Assembly: GCA_023376005.1 (NCBI GenBank)
Contig: CM042150.1
Location: forward strand, 72,449,494 to 72,513,493
From: Doryteuthis pealeii
Taxonomy: Eukaryota > Mollusca > Cephalopoda > Myopsida > Loliginidae
Reading direction: 5' to 3'
DNA: 64,000 nucleotides
Part shown: positions 1 through 12,784 of the stretch, in pieces
Position numbering within the stretch: position 1 is the stretch's first letter
Layout of the letters: every line of letters begins with the position of its first letter
Position numbers and translations under genes: made by a program
Notes under the pieces: model-generated
Database searches by the model: none
Seen by the model: the letters and a program-made list of their open reading frames with translations, nothing else
What the model was told of the DNA's origin: nothing

Positions 1-632
1 CATGCTGTTGTGTATTAAATACCCATATGTTTACTGTTCATATGAGTTGTTTTTGTCTTTCCTTACCAAATATTCAGTGTTAATGTATCCATGAATACAA
101 TGATGCAATATACGATCTACTGTCTGTTATATATCAATAATGCCCAGTTCTTATATCGGAACACAAAGATCACGAAGAGGGCACAGAGAGGAAGATAGAA
201 TAGTTAAAATAACAACATATAAAATGGAAGGCAAAAAGTTGCCACCTCGTCTTACAGCTGTTTTTTTACTCCCAGTATTCTGACTTCTCTTCTGTATAAT
301 TCTTGTGTTGGCTGTTTTATTCTGTAAAGTTAATTTTCTTATTTTTCCATTTGTATATAGAATGACCTACTGTCAGACACATGACAGGCTCCCCCTAGTA
401 CTTGGCAGCCTGGGATACAGTTCATGTTACTCAGGACAACAGCCAGTTATAAGCCTGGTCTCTTTACAGAAACCGGTGAATCATAAAAATGCTGTCTTGA
501 AAGAATTTTCAAAAATTAAAAAAAAAAATAGGCATTAAAATCCTATTTTAGATACTGTTATTAAGCAAATCATATTGAAAAAAATTCTCTCTTCACTTTT
601 TCTTTTCACACGTTTATCATTTCTGCTTACCC
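1..632. other. AT-rich segment, no confident gene
   Basis: Matches 47,946-48,576 in copy D. Nothing in it matches a known family. The candidate terminal exon described at 48,307-48,486 lies here at about 361-537, but this copy has lost two bases just inside it, so the frame differs. The first 140 bases are the end of the hydrophobic reading frame seen at 47,813-48,085. Confidence 0.4.
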
Positions 633-647
633 CTCTCTCTCTCTCTC

Positions 648-681
<34 letters not shown>
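633..681. repeat. (CT)n microsatellite
   Basis: Near-perfect CT dinucleotide run with one interruption. It matches the run at 48,577-48,631 and, reversed, 46,041-46,090. Run lengths differ slightly between copies. Reverse-strand reading frames made of alternating Glu and Arg are translations of this repeat and not genes. Confidence 0.95.
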
Positions 682-683
<2 letters not shown>

Positions 684-2049
684 CGCACACCACAGAACGG
701 GAACAAATACACCCACATAGGTACACCTAAAGTTTAAGCAATAAATAAATTCCATGTACTCACAGTGACGATAGGACAAGTGGATACTTCCTGGAAAATG
801 ATAGCGTGGAATTGCCTAAAAATAATTATACGTATATGAAATGTAAGAAATATTTTTGTATTTTATATTTTTGTGATATAAGTTCTTCATATTTAAAATT
901 AAGTTTGAATGGAAATAATTTATCAACCTCAAATCAACAAGTGAAATTCAATAATTTTCTGGTCAACAAAAATACAACAGTTGTGTTGAATTTGTATTAT
1001 GCTTCAACGATGAGGATCAAATTAAAAAGTCAGTCATTAACGTTTCTTGATTGCGATTGTTAATCAGTCAGAGTTTTGGAATTTTAGCTGAAGTGAAAAT
1101 CTTTGCAATATCAAACTTTAAATACAGTGAAACTATGGTAAATATTTTATTTCCTATGGATATATTTCAAGCATTTGAATAATATATAATGTTCATAATC
1201 AATAGTATAGACTAAAAATGGATTTTTGATTTGTTAATTTTGTAGTTGCACTTGTTAACTTTGATTTTTCAGACACTAACGAATCCAATTTGTGTGTGGT
1301 CTGGTAATAAATTGATATTTACAGAAAGCAACTTGAGTCAGAATTTAAGAGAAGAAGAGAATTTAAAATGAAAAAAAAAAACAAAAACAATCAATGGAAA
1401 TTTTATTCTTGGAAAATGGTTCTCTGAAGCAGGAAAATTGCTATTCACTTTGTGGATAAAGTGTGCAGTGTTTTTGTGGGACCACGAGGGTTAATTTTAG
1501 AATTGTTGGAGGGATTGGCCGAAAGCTTGGGCCTACTGCTGCTATTTGATGGGGAGGGGATTAGGGACTCTTGGGTAGTGGAGCAGAGACGGTTAAAGTC
1601 GGCCTTTTTTTTTTAATACTGTCGAGCATATAGACAGAACGTATCTCTGCCGAACTCCCGGTCTGCGCTATGGAGACTTTTATTTTTGGGGATCATAGGC
1701 CTCACAGGAATATTTTTAATTCAAAATTACCAAAAGATTCCTTAGAGAGTCAAAACTAACGGGCATGGTGTTGTAGAAGAGAAAATATAATTCCTTAGCC
1801 GTCGGTAATGAGAAATTTGAATCCTGGTTATCGATAAAAAAACATTCCACTTTGGAGAATTTTTGTGTGAAACTTCTTGTCGAGTAATTACCTTTTTTTG
1901 TATAAGGTACCCTTCGTGGTAGGAATGCATAGAGCGATGTAAAGCAATATGCCTGTGTAATTGTACCGGTCCCATTGATTGGCGAATAGAATAAACTTAA
2001 GCCTTGTTGCTGATGCTGGAGTCATGCACATGCTAGTGCTTATGCCATG
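682..2049. other. Unassigned AT-rich stretch upstream of BEL/Pao pol
   Basis: Matches 48,632-50,009 in copy D. Reading frames are short, AT-driven and not conserved in frame between copies. It may hold the badly decayed 5' part of the BEL/Pao element whose RT begins at about 2,050, but no gag, protease or RT palm motif could be read. Confidence 0.4.
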
Positions 2050-2589
2050 ATATGGATAAAGCAAAAGAAAATACTCTTGTCAGGAAAGCAAAAGAGCCTT
2101 TATCACCCTTATTAGAAAATGAGATTGTTTATAAAGAGATCAAAGACAGTAGTAGAGTAGTTGTTTTGTAGATTCGGACAGCCATCGCTATTATTTTCCT
2201 GAAAGGAGACTAGATATTTTGAATTGTCATTCCAACCACATGAAGGAAAAAGATGGTACTATTAAGTCTTGGGTTCTGCTCAGACGAGTTCAAGCGAGCT
2301 AGAATTCCTTGAAGTACCGCAGTTCGAACGCTCCACCATCATTTTAAGTAACAAAAGTTTGTACCTTGATTTTAAAGTAACTGTCACTGTTAAGGTGATG
2401 ATACTCCTTAGTGACTTACTGAAGTTGAAGTGGGATGAGAACATTTTCTCAGACTACCTTCTCATTGGAACAAAATGTATTCAATACCTTGTGGCATAGA
2501 ATCGTTTCATAGGTTTGTTAGACACTTCTATTCTAGACTCTGATAGTGTTTGGGATGCCTCACGAAAAGCATTGTCTTTCAGAATGTTG
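2050..2589 (+). pseudogene. BEL/Pao reverse transcriptase to RNase H fragment (copy A)
   Basis: Same segment as 50,010-50,551. The readable part is the region after the RT palm, including VTVKVMILLSDLLKLKWDE, typical of Pao-type pol between RT and RNase H. It ends at the DASRKA RNase H start, where the LTR-E pair interrupts it. Stops and frame changes rule out function. Confidence 0.6.
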
Positions 2590-3019
2590 TGTTGTAGAGG
2601 AGTGAACATCCCTACAAGATGGACTGACCCAGAGCCATATAATAGTCGACGCAGCAGTGACAGAAGTCCGAAATTATTCGAACGAAATTACTGCGTCAAC
2701 TCCACCCATTTGAACCTCTTATTACAACAGATTGGCGACGAGGGTGGGATCTCATCCTCGTCGCCAATCTGTTGTATCCTTGAGGAGGAAAAAGATACAC
2801 AGAGAACACAGGATGCGTGAATATGTATTTATTCAGCACTTTTAACATAGAACAAGAAGTAGTACAAACACAAGATAACGTACAAAATAAGGAGGTTCAA
2901 ATGGGTGGAGTTGACGCAGTAATTTCGTTCGAATAATTTCCGACTTCTGTCACTGCTGCGTCGACTTTTATATGGCTCTGGGTCAGTCCATCTTGTAGGG
3001 GTGTTCACTCTCTACAACA
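2590..3019. mobile_element. Two LTR-E copies fused head to head at the primer site (copy A)
   Basis: A 140-bp internally deleted LTR (2,590-2,729, +) and a full-length LTR (2,770-3,019, -) face each other. They are separated by two opposed TTGGCGACGAGG primer-site-like motifs around a 12-nt spacer. Both outer ends are U3 ends (TGTTGTAG and its complement). The structure interrupts the BEL/Pao RNase H coding region. Confidence 0.82.
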
Positions 3020-4260
3020 GTCTGCAAAGATAATAGTTTCTAAAGTAGTATTTCTTGTCATGAAATATATAACTTGCATTTTAAAAGTTTTTCATGTCGG
3101 TAACCGCTCAATTGAATTGAAAAAAATTATTCTTTGGGGATAATTATGATAGTTATGTCTCATGTAATTAAGTTTGTTTTTTGATTTGGTCCAGAACTGA
3201 CGACCAGGATTTATTTGCTGAAGATAGTCCACAATTTTTCCTTAAAATAAGAAGTCCTGACGAGTCCTGACGAGTCTTTTTAACCGTTAGAACTCTTCTA
3301 GTGGCAGATTTGGATCTCCTTCTGGTTTGATAAAGAATTAATTAATATAAAGGAGAATTGGTAAATCCAAGTTCTACTCTAAGAGATTTTTTTAATATCA
3401 TTTCATTACCTCGGTTTTGCCCTTTCTCTGATATAGTTTTAATGGACTGTCATCAGGGTATTGTTAAATTTCATTTGACAGGTTTTTGGATAAATCGGTC
3501 CAGACATGTTTGTTATAGCTGTCATTTTTCCGGTAGCCTGTGATAAAGGTATGATATTTTATCCTTTAAGTTGTCCAAAGTCATAAAGCTGCCTAAGAAT
3601 AGAGTCGATTTCATTAATCCTTTTTCATACAAATAGACTTTACTGGTCACCTGTGGGTTCGGAAGAGCAAAGAAAGGAAGTAGAGGTTGAGCTTACTCTT
3701 CCGCTTGTTTAATTTGAGAGATACACTGTTGGAATTATTGAATGATATGTCTACCCATTCAGTGGTTCTAGCTATGATTAGATCTTTTAAATATGTATGG
3801 GAAGTCTTCTCTATATATTCGGATAATGCACGTTCATTGATCTTGAATGCAATGTGAACAAGCTGTTACATGTATGTGATGAATATGAAGGGCTATAGTA
3901 CTTCCAACACTTAACACTTTACCATTACTTTCTATTCAGCTTGTGGAAGCGCTTTGTAAACATTGAAGTTTGTCTTTATAAGTTGTTTGGACGACTGAAG
4001 TTACTTTATTTTGAACTCCTCACGGTTTTATCCGATATCAAGAATGTGGTCAACTCTTGTCTTCTCATTATACATGTCTGGCGACGCGATTGAATATCTT
4101 TTCACCAAATTCCTTTCTACATCCATACTAGAGCATCGCTATATTTAAAACTTGAGAGGAAGTTTCCTGAGAGAGTTGAATCGTGGAGCAGTTAATAGGA
4201 TTAGTAATAGGAATGAGATTTCAGTGGTAAAAAATAGACTCATTGTTATTGAAGGAATAG
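3020..4260 (+). pseudogene. BEL/Pao RNase H tail and integrase remnant (copy A)
   Basis: Matches 50,984-52,240. The integrase core and its C-terminal part (KTLKVCLYKLLGR-like in D) are present with extra indels. The codon that should give the third catalytic residue reads Lys here too (tggaagcgc at about 3,948), so the change is not an error private to one copy. Confidence 0.65.
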
Positions 4261-6300
4261 TTTAATAGATTCGATTTTGTTCGTGATGTTGAGTAATAAC
4301 TCAGAAAGGGATTGCATTCTGTGCATTCTCTTTGAATTGGAAAAAGAGCACATTTTCTGTCACTTGCAGAGAAGCAAATTTTTTATTCGATTTCTTATTG
4401 TCATTTTTTTATTGTTTGTGAAAAATTTTTACAAGAGGACTTTTATGTAGCTCATAGCTTTTTTTTGATGATTGCTATGCTAAATAAAAGCATTTTGTAA
4501 TTTTGAAAGTGTGCTCTTTTGAAGGTAGCCCAATTTTGTTTATTTTTTCTAGCTGTTGGTGGTGTCTTTACGTTCAGCAGTTTTTGTGTATTCTGTTGTT
4601 ACTTTCGAATCGGGTTTATATTATGTCCTCAAAAATTCACAAAATCTTCTCTTTTAAGGGGTTATTTTCGTGAAGGTGCGCGTGTGGCGTGATTAATTAA
4701 TGGTGTCGTAGGATAATGGACTAGGACATAGGGCGGGCTGTTTACATTTATTTGCCATACTAAGATTATTTTTTGGAAAGAACATGATATTCTTTGGTTA
4801 TCTATTTTCCGACGTTTTGTTCTCTTTTGTCCGCCGAAGAGTCATTGAAAATTAGTAGGACGTGTCTTCGCGCACTAGGGTGGATGGCATTGAAATTTTG
4901 AAATAATACCAAGCAAGCAACTTTACTATTTCGCCTTAAGTGGAAGCTTGCTGATGTAACAGATTAAACAGCCATTATTGATTGCTCTGCGTAATAATTC
5001 CTCGTGGTAAATCTTTAACGATATTGTTCTTGATTGACTAATGCTAGAATCTTTGTGTTTGTATGTTTCAATTTTGCTCAATTATGTACTACTGACTATG
5101 GGTGTAAATTTGTTATGAAGAAGTTGTCTCGTGAAACATGTGAGTAAAAATATCGTAGTTTTTGATCTATTTATATATATGAACAACGACTGTATTGTCA
5201 ATGTAGTTGTGTTGTATATCAACAGAGCGTTAACGAAATGCATTCTTTCTGCAGGCAGTGTTTAACAAGAAAGACAAACTAAACCATTCAGAATTACACT
5301 TTTCTAGAATTGACAAAAATCAATCGTCAGTTATAATTGATGAACGTGCTATGGACTGTCTAGTATTTGTCGATCATTAAATTGAAGCTTAGGAGTGCTG
5401 TCGGATACTGTGGTATCGGGAGATAGTTTAAGAATGATGCACGGATCTTGGCGGGGATTTTCCTGTGCTAGATAGAACATACTATGTCGTACTAATAGGC
5501 TTACCTGTATGCTGCAATAAAATAATTTGCGTCCACATATATATTGCTAGAAAGCAAGTTTGTCAAACTTATTGAGGAACTAAAAAGCGGTTTTATCTGG
5601 ACCACAAAAACGATCTATGGTATGTAGGTGTGTGCTTGGCCGATAGTAATAACTGAGTTGTAACGACTTCATTAAATTAGACTCACCATGTGTTGTTGAG
5701 GCTTATGTTGAATAAATTTTGTTAGCTCTTGATAGTCCAAATATTATTATAAATGTAAAATTGTTCATACTAAGTTACATGTTTGAAGTCAAATTATAAT
5801 AATCTACATTAAGAGTAATAACCTATACGTCAGGGTTGTTCGAAATAAAAATGAAACACCGATTTCAACTACGGATCGAGGTTGAAGTTCCGTATTATAG
5901 GATGAAAACTATCTTACAATATACGATCGTGAGATATACTAATTCGGGTACTTAAAGGACTTAACAACCACAATATAAGCGCAATATCAAGGAGAATTAC
6001 GGCCTATGATGACTCTGGAGAAATAGAGAAATGATAGCAGAACTGGACGAATATCGAAGTAGCCTGTACGATAGAAGTAGATATTGAATACGTATACAAC
6101 AGAGGCATCTATAATAGAGTAACATAAGGAGTACACATAATACGTAATACTATACTTGCCATGGGTAGGTCGAACTCCTAACACTTTAGGGTAAGAGAGT
6201 GTTGAAGATTAAGCTGAAATGGACTGCATGCGACAAATTGGACGGAGACTGACACCGGCCCAATGAGACTAGAATAACGAAACCATAGCGAATAACCAAA
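4261..6300. other. Low-quality, scrambled stretch
   Basis: Corresponds to 52,240-53,870 in copy D but only short islands align from about 4,690 onward. The stretch is about 400 bp longer than its counterpart. Islands such as GTCGTAGGATAATGGACTAG and TCAAGGGAATTACTCGATGG show it is the same DNA read with a very high error rate. The Ty3-2 LTR remnant and the start of gag, clean in C and D, cannot be recognised here. Nothing should be annotated as a gene in it. Confidence 0.7.
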
Positions 6301-7160
6301 TTCTAGCATGAACAAACATCAAGGGAATTACTCGATGGAACGTTCATATAGAGATAAAACACAAGTGAAAGGAGGAGTAGGGAGAGTGATAGAAATGGAC
6401 CAAAAGGTGTTTCGGCATTAACTCAGAGATCATGCAAAGACTTTACAAAGGCAGAGGATTAACCTGGAAGATAGGGAGCTCCGAGGAGTATATTTTTTAA
6501 ATTTCTTATTTAAAACAATTACTAAAAATCAGGGAATTGTCCTATTTAATGAATTTTCACCAAATTGATTTTGAATATATGAACATCCTGAATATTAAGT
6601 TAAATGTTATATTTTTAGATTCTAAGAAATAATATTATTGTAATGCAACCTTTTTTAGGCCAAAAGTAAAGTTTGAGAAAAACTATATTAATTTAGCCCA
6701 CCCTTTTAGCAGAAAAATATCGATGTAATTTTTTTTATAAGATAATCGTCAATAAAATATTATCGCAATGAGTAAAAAAGAATCTCCAAAATTAATTTAA
6801 TTTTTAATTTTTTTACATTTTTCGATTTCGGTCTGATTTTATATGAAAAATTTCCAAATCCGAAGCGTGGTTACAGATTTAACACGTTTCAATATGTCCG
6901 CTCGGCTAGAAATGGAGGCCACAACAAAAAGCTGGACGTATGAGTACATGGAATACCTATCGAAGAATTTCAACTACAGAGGACCAAAGTCTGCACTATA
7001 TATAAAAGTGAGCCAAGAACAAAGATTGAAATTTAAAATTGACACAGATCGCAGTAAAATATACTACCGAAACGAGTATCTTGTGAAAACTGATACTAGC
7101 AACGCAGAATATAGATTGTGGGCTACCATAATCATTGGATGTTGCTTACTAAATTGAAAC
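6301..7160 (+). pseudogene. Ty3-2 gag end and protease remnant (copy A)
   Basis: Gag capsid sequence resumes at about 6,310 and is interrupted by the hairpin-ended retroposon. The protease segment follows at about 7,030-7,160. The active site has lost a base here relative to the other three copies (gacacagatcg against gacactagatcg), so only the alignment identifies it. Confidence 0.55.
6485..6905. mobile_element. Hairpin-ended retroposon inside Ty3-2 gag (copy A)
   Basis: Counterpart of 54,049-54,514. The AT-rich body is recognisable, but the terminal hairpin and both target-site duplications are eroded by indels, so its ends are placed by alignment only. Confidence 0.55.
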
Positions 7161-7599
7161 ATAAAAGCACTTATAAATGTGATTATCAATATCGGAACGG
7201 ATTCGTTATAGTCGTACTTACATTTGTGGATGCGTAGGTAGTTGTTTAGGGATCTATTCTCATCGCGATTATGGGTTCTTGTGCATCATGCGGTCCGATA
7301 GAACCCAACTGAATCCGGCATCTTCAACTGCACCTTAAGACGTGTGCTAGCATTGACATTTTGCTGTATAAACTGCAAAGAATTGACCTCTTAAATCGGA
7401 AACCAAGTTCGTTGTGAATGAAAATTCCACCCCCTGTCACAAATATATTGGAATAGACGCTATGCTGATTAATTATACTAAGATTGAAACAAATAATGAT
7501 TTTGAGTTGGTTAAATTCATATATCCACCACCAACACAGAGCCTGCCTAGTGTACCTCCAAGAAAAACCTAGACAAAAACACTAGTTAATGTTGAGTAA

Positions 7600-9910
7600 A
7601 GAGACGTTTTCGATGGAATAGGAAATTTAAAGGAAATTGCTCGATCCATGTCGATCCAGTGGTGCTCCTCATAGTACACCCCATCGAAAATTACCACTAG
7701 CCCTACATCAGAAGCTCCCAGATGAGCTAACATGAATGAAAGTAGAGGACACCATAAGAGTTACAATTCCAGGTATTTGTAAAAAAGAAATGGTAAGCTG
7801 AGGATTTGCCTGGATTCATGTAACCTAAACATAGGAAGACAGAGACACATTACCATGAGAAATTACAAACTGTAGATATTGGACCATACCACTAATCAGG
7901 GAGTGTCCGTATCTTACAACCTTTAATTCTCTTGCTAGGGAGATATAAGATACCTTCGGTTAGTTTGGTTTAAAATCGTAGAGGAAAATCGATGAATGTT
8001 TGAAACATACCAAGCATCGTTGTTCTAGTAGACGACATCCTGATATAGGGAAAACACTCTGAACATGACCAATGCATAGAACGACAAGAAAGTTGGATTA
8101 AATTGATAAGGAAAAAATACAGGTCGTAGCCTCAGAGTTAAGTATTGTGGAGGCATACTAACTCATATCGATCAAGACAAACCCTGAAAAATCTCAGCGA
8201 TACGAGACATTCCGGTATTTACAATAAAACAACTAGAAACCATACTTGGGATGATTAACTATTTATCAAAATTCGTTCCAGCGTATCTGAAGTCACAATC
8301 TCCAGGCACCAACTATACAAAGACAACACTTCACATGGAGGATCTTAAAAGACATTTGAAAGGGTAAAAATTTATTGACTCAAACTAGAGCAAACACTGA
8401 GATATTTCGACGCTTCAAAACTAACAACTCCAAGTAATCTACAACACGGCTTTTGAAGCTGCACTTTTACAGAGGGAAGACCAATCGCATATGCTTCGAA
8501 GGCTTCACGCAAAGTGCACAGATTGAAAAAAGAATTAGTTGTCATTCTATTTGGCTGTAGAAGATTCCATTATATCTACGGATATAACCTCACCGTGGAA
8601 TCTTACAAACCCTTAGTGGGTATTCCAAAAATCTCTACATCATCCCTCCCCGTTTAAAAGTAGTTGCTCCAGTTAGGCGACTATGACCTGAACATCATAC
8701 ACGAAATAAAATACCCTGTCTGAGAGAATATCCCAGACACATATCAGGAGTACTTAAAAGAATGGATGCCATGTTCACAATATACCTAACAGATTCAGTT
8801 ACGATTGCAAAAGAAGACATTAAAACTGTCACCAAGCAGGACCCAGAATACAGGCCTCATCAGCATCACCCAAAATGGTTGGCTGATCAGAGGAAATCCA
8901 CACCCCAATTATGGAAACTGGAACACCTTGAACTGTATAGCATAGAAGTTCCTATACTCAAAGAAATAAGATCTAATCTCCAGGTCACTCCAGCACAAAT
9001 TCTGAAGTACTTGCATCGGGACATTCCGGCATTTAGAGAACATTTGCAAGGGCTCACACTTTTCTGTGTTTGGCTTGGGATATCCGCTGACATACGCCTC
9101 TTTGTATTTGGATGCATTTCAGAATTCCAACCCGAGAGCCTCGAAACACAACCTGTCTAAATATCACTGGTAACCACAGACTATTTCCAATCGGATGAAA
9201 AGGACTTCCTTGTGATCGTGGACTACTACAGCCGTATATTCGAAGTGGCACGGGTACACTTCACTATCAACAAAGCTATCATACAATATACGAACAAATT
9301 TCTTAGGTATTGCATACCAGAAAAATAGTTTCTGATAATGGTACCAATTTAATTCCAAATTTGAAAAGATCTCAAAGGACTACGATTTTGTACACTTCAC
9401 ATCCAGTTCAAGGTACCCTAATCAATGGTTTTGCTGAGCGAACAGTAAAACAGCAAATATAATCTTCCAGAAGCAAAAGGAAAAGTAAGTGACCCGACAT
9501 ATGCATAGTTGAGTACCGGAATACCCCAATCAGAGGCTTAGGATTTCTCCCTGTATAACTTCTTCAGGGCCACCACTGAGATGTAATATCGGTACTATCT
9601 AGCCATCTGAAGCCTAAAGACATAGACCACGAATGCACACAAAGAAATATGAAACAATTAAATTTGCCGACAACAAACGCCACTACAAGAAGGAGAAAAT
9701 GTCCGTTTTCCAGCAAGATAGTACATTCTAGAAACCTGGAAATATTAGGAACAATATCGACGATTGCACCATCATAGTTGAATCACAGAATGGCAAGCGT
9801 CTTTAGGCAGAATAGACACCATCTCAGACGGAATAAGGACAGCTTTGGCAAAAACACAACTCCAGACACAAATGACCCCACCACACAGAAAATGGAAAGG
9901 ACGTTCCTGC
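7600..9910 (+). pseudogene. Ty3-2 pol: RT, RNase H, integrase (copy A)
   Basis: Collinear with 55,290-57,660. Recognisable parts are RT fingers (about 7,610-7,860), the palm around the VDD motif (about 8,030), the RNase H segment (8,400-8,600), the linker (8,700-8,920), the HHCC and DDE integrase (9,000-9,460) and the C-terminal GPY/F-like end (about 9,640-9,800). The INT stretch DEKDFLVIVDYY is intact. Frameshifts are denser than in C or D. Confidence 0.75.
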
Positions 9911-10097
9911 AGTGACACCAACATTTCAATTTTCTAAAACACGACTACACCTAAAACGGACGAAGAGAAGGTCCCTCTCAAACCCATGACTACTACACAA
10001 CCAGACATAACGTGAAGTGGGCAGTATGCAGACCCAAACAAATTATGGACATTTAACCATAAAATATATTAAACTTTAATGAACCATCCCATACCAT

Positions 10098-10830
10098 TGT
10101 AGCGATTGTCTGCCCCTGTTTGGATCGATGTGGGGCCCAGAAGAGTTATCTTTCCTTGCCTGCAGGTTTCGCTAAGTAGAGGGCTAGAGTATTTAAGTAG
10201 TGGCCCGGGAAATTCTAATTCTCTTCCTCTGGGACCGGTAACCACTTCACATGGTTAGGCGCTTTGTGCCTCTTACACTTAAGTGGGGGAGCTTTGCCCC
10301 CCAACCAACTATCAGTAGTGACATTCCTTTAGAAACTCTATCACTGCTTTAGGACGCATTCCTACATTCTTATTAATGTATCTGTTCTGTATCTATCTTG
10401 TACCTTGTAAAGAGTATATGTATTCCTGTCTTGTATGTATTTATCACGTGCTTACGAATTAAAGTCTATGTTTGTTATCTTATAACTTCTTTGTTGGAGT
10501 AATTTATGTTAACACATGTACCCACGTTGGAAGGTTACTCTGAGCCTTCCAACTTATTATAAGAATTTTACATCTTACACTTCAAGAATTAATGATAAAC
10601 TCTGTTAACCCACTTGGGAAATGTTGTAATATGCTAATTTGATAGGAGTTGTCTCCCTTGGACCAATGATCAGCTCTGTCCTGGTCCCAGAGTATGACAG
10701 AGTTGATGAACGAATACAAGTAAGCTGAGTTGTACCCTTCATTAATAAACTATTTTACATGTTAATGTTGGGGTCTAAAGTTATTCTTGAAATAACGCCT
10801 AACGCCACCAAATAAACCATATCATAATAG
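10098..10830 (+). repeat. LTR-B (copy A)
   Basis: Starts TGTAGCGATTG, carries the GTATTTAAG TATA-like box about 90 bp in, and has AATAAA near its 3' end. It lies about 190 bp after the Ty3-2 integrase. See the copy D entry at 57,835 for the question of which element it belongs to. Confidence 0.7.
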
Positions 10831-10849
10831 AGCTCTCACTTTATGACTT

Positions 10850-11425
10850 GACGGAAATTCATCCCTAACCCGACTAACGCCCTGAAATCTCTACCAACAT
10901 ATTATTGCTTTTGTAGACAACAATCTTCTCAGTGAATTGTAAGATATCACGGCGAGCCTATCCCGGAGGATGAGGGACTAACTTCAAACCTAGAGAATTT
11001 TATCGTTCTGACATGGCTACGTCTAATTCCCCCAGATCTTCCTAAACTCATCATGCAACGTTACGGCACTGAACTTCGTCGTGCACTACCGCTTCCAATC
11101 TGACCTTTGATCTCTAGACATTGAGGTGATGAGCACTTGTCAAATTCGCTCTGTTTACACGGCTATCCAACCAAAGGTCAACTTATCCAGAAAAGGAATC
11201 ATGAAGAGGTTCAGTCCCAATCTCACAGTTTCACTTGAACCCTTCAAATATCCTTCCAACCATATCAAAGCCGCATTTGAGGCTCTCCATTGTGAATTTA
11301 ATTATGTATTCAACATTGATCTGAAAGGATATAATGGTAAACGATGGACACCCCTATGCTGTTATTAATATGGGCCCCGTCCAACATCCCAACGTAAAAG
11401 ACGCCTACCTCAGTATTTCTCATAG
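10850..11425 (+). pseudogene. Ty3-3 gag-pol remnant with internal deletion (copy A)
   Basis: Gag N-terminal segment ([16 protein letters not shown], about 11,035-11,075) joined directly to the pre-RT linker (11,126-11,425). The linker includes CEFNYVFNIDLKGYNG and the VNMGP-type motif seen before RT in this group. It ends at the LINE junction. Confidence 0.65.
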
Positions 11426-11429
11426 CAGT

Positions 11430-11705
11430 CCGTCGCAGACGACGATGACGTCACTCCATGTCGTTGATATTAGTCCAATAGTAGCTAATTAGTCCAATTC
11501 TGGACTTGCAGATACGGTCACACACATTGCAAAGGGAACTTCCATCTGCATTCTGTGGTGCATGACAACGAAGATGTCGCCCCTATAGAGTTCGATATTG
11601 AGCTGCTCTGCTCCTGTGCGGCACGTGTCTCGCCAACCCTGTCTGTTGGAGGCCAGGTCTTCCAGACGATGGTGTAATTGTTATATGCCCTTTACATCGG
11701 GTATA

Positions 11706-11761
<56 letters not shown>

Positions 11762-12780
11762 ATGATATGTGATGGGGTCTAACTTTTCTTACTTATTCTT
11801 GCTTGTTCTGCTATCTCCCTTTGGGCTGATTTCTTCTTTGGACTGGGTGTCTGCTCATTCTTGTTGATCAATTAAGCAAGCAAGACCGTTTTTTTTTATT
11901 AAGAACCCACATGCCAAAAGGGTTTTTAACCGCACAGTGAGAGCCCGGCATCTTAGGAGCGAAGACCTAGCGTCTGCTACACCTAACTGCCGAAATTCTG
12001 CTTAAATAACTTAATTTCTTTTCACACGCCTTTCCTTGGCGTGAGTCGGGGGGTCAAGTAAAGGTTAACTGCCGTCAATAACTCCAACGGCTGACGGTAA
12101 CTTTCTATTTAAACTCGCTATTTGAATTTTCAACGAACTTCAATAAAAAATCTTGCTACACTTCATACATAATTCGTAGGCTATCTACGAACTATGTAAA
12201 CATAATGGCGCATTTCTTCGAGTCGTCTTCATATGGTCTTTGAACAGCTTTCGAGGTCTCCTGCCCATCGAGTGCCTTCTGCGAGTTCACCATAAAGTAC
12301 CTTACGGGGGAGTCTGTCTGCAGGCATCCGGATGATGTAACCCAACTATCGCAGTTGGCATTGCGATTCGATGGTATCAATTGGGTCAATGCGTGCTCTG
12401 CTTCGAATTTCTGAGCGGGGATTTTGTGCCAGTATGCGTTGGAGGCAGTTAGTGTGGAATGCCTCCAGTTTCTTCAGGTGTCTGTGATACAACACCATGA
12501 CTCGCTTCTGTATAAGAGTATGGATAAGCATACAACTTTATATACAGAGATCTTAGTATTGATGGAGAGACCTCTGTTCATGAACACTCTGTGAGATAGC
12601 CTATTAAAAGATGATGAAGCCAGGCCAATCCGCCGTTGCGCTTCAATTGTGAGATCGTTTGTGTTGTTTAAGACAGATTTTAGGTAAGTGAACTCCTCTA
12701 CATTTTTCAGTGGTTGATGTTAATGAGGAGTTCAGTAATCGGAGGTTGACATTTATTGAGAACTTTTAATGCGTTATCGT
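11430..12780 (-). pseudogene. LINE ORF2 3' fragment interrupted by LTR-D (copy A)
   Basis: Reverse complement of the fragment at 34,131-35,500. The RT thumb region is at 12,207-12,780 and the C-terminal zinc-finger tail at 11,430-11,674, with LTR-D between. Extra indels split the frame at about 12,390 and 12,440. Confidence 0.75.
11679..12202 (-). repeat. Solo LTR-D with internal (GA)n (copy A)
   Basis: Flanked by TAAT on both sides (11,675-11,678 and 12,203-12,206), the complement of the atta duplication seen in copies B, C and D. The (GA)n run is at about 11,709-11,754 and the termini are TGTTATAT and the complement of TGTTTACA. Confidence 0.85.
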
Positions 12781-12784
12781 TTTA

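Noticed and set aside
535..726. Reverse-strand frame rich in Glu-Arg repeats, also at 45,996-46,187 and 20,244-20,468
   Set aside because: These are translations of (GA)n/(CT)n microsatellites, with no conserved sequence outside the repeat.
3258..3285. Tandem gacgagtcct repeat as a possible short regulatory array
   Set aside because: Only two copies within the BEL/Pao remnant and nothing else around it.
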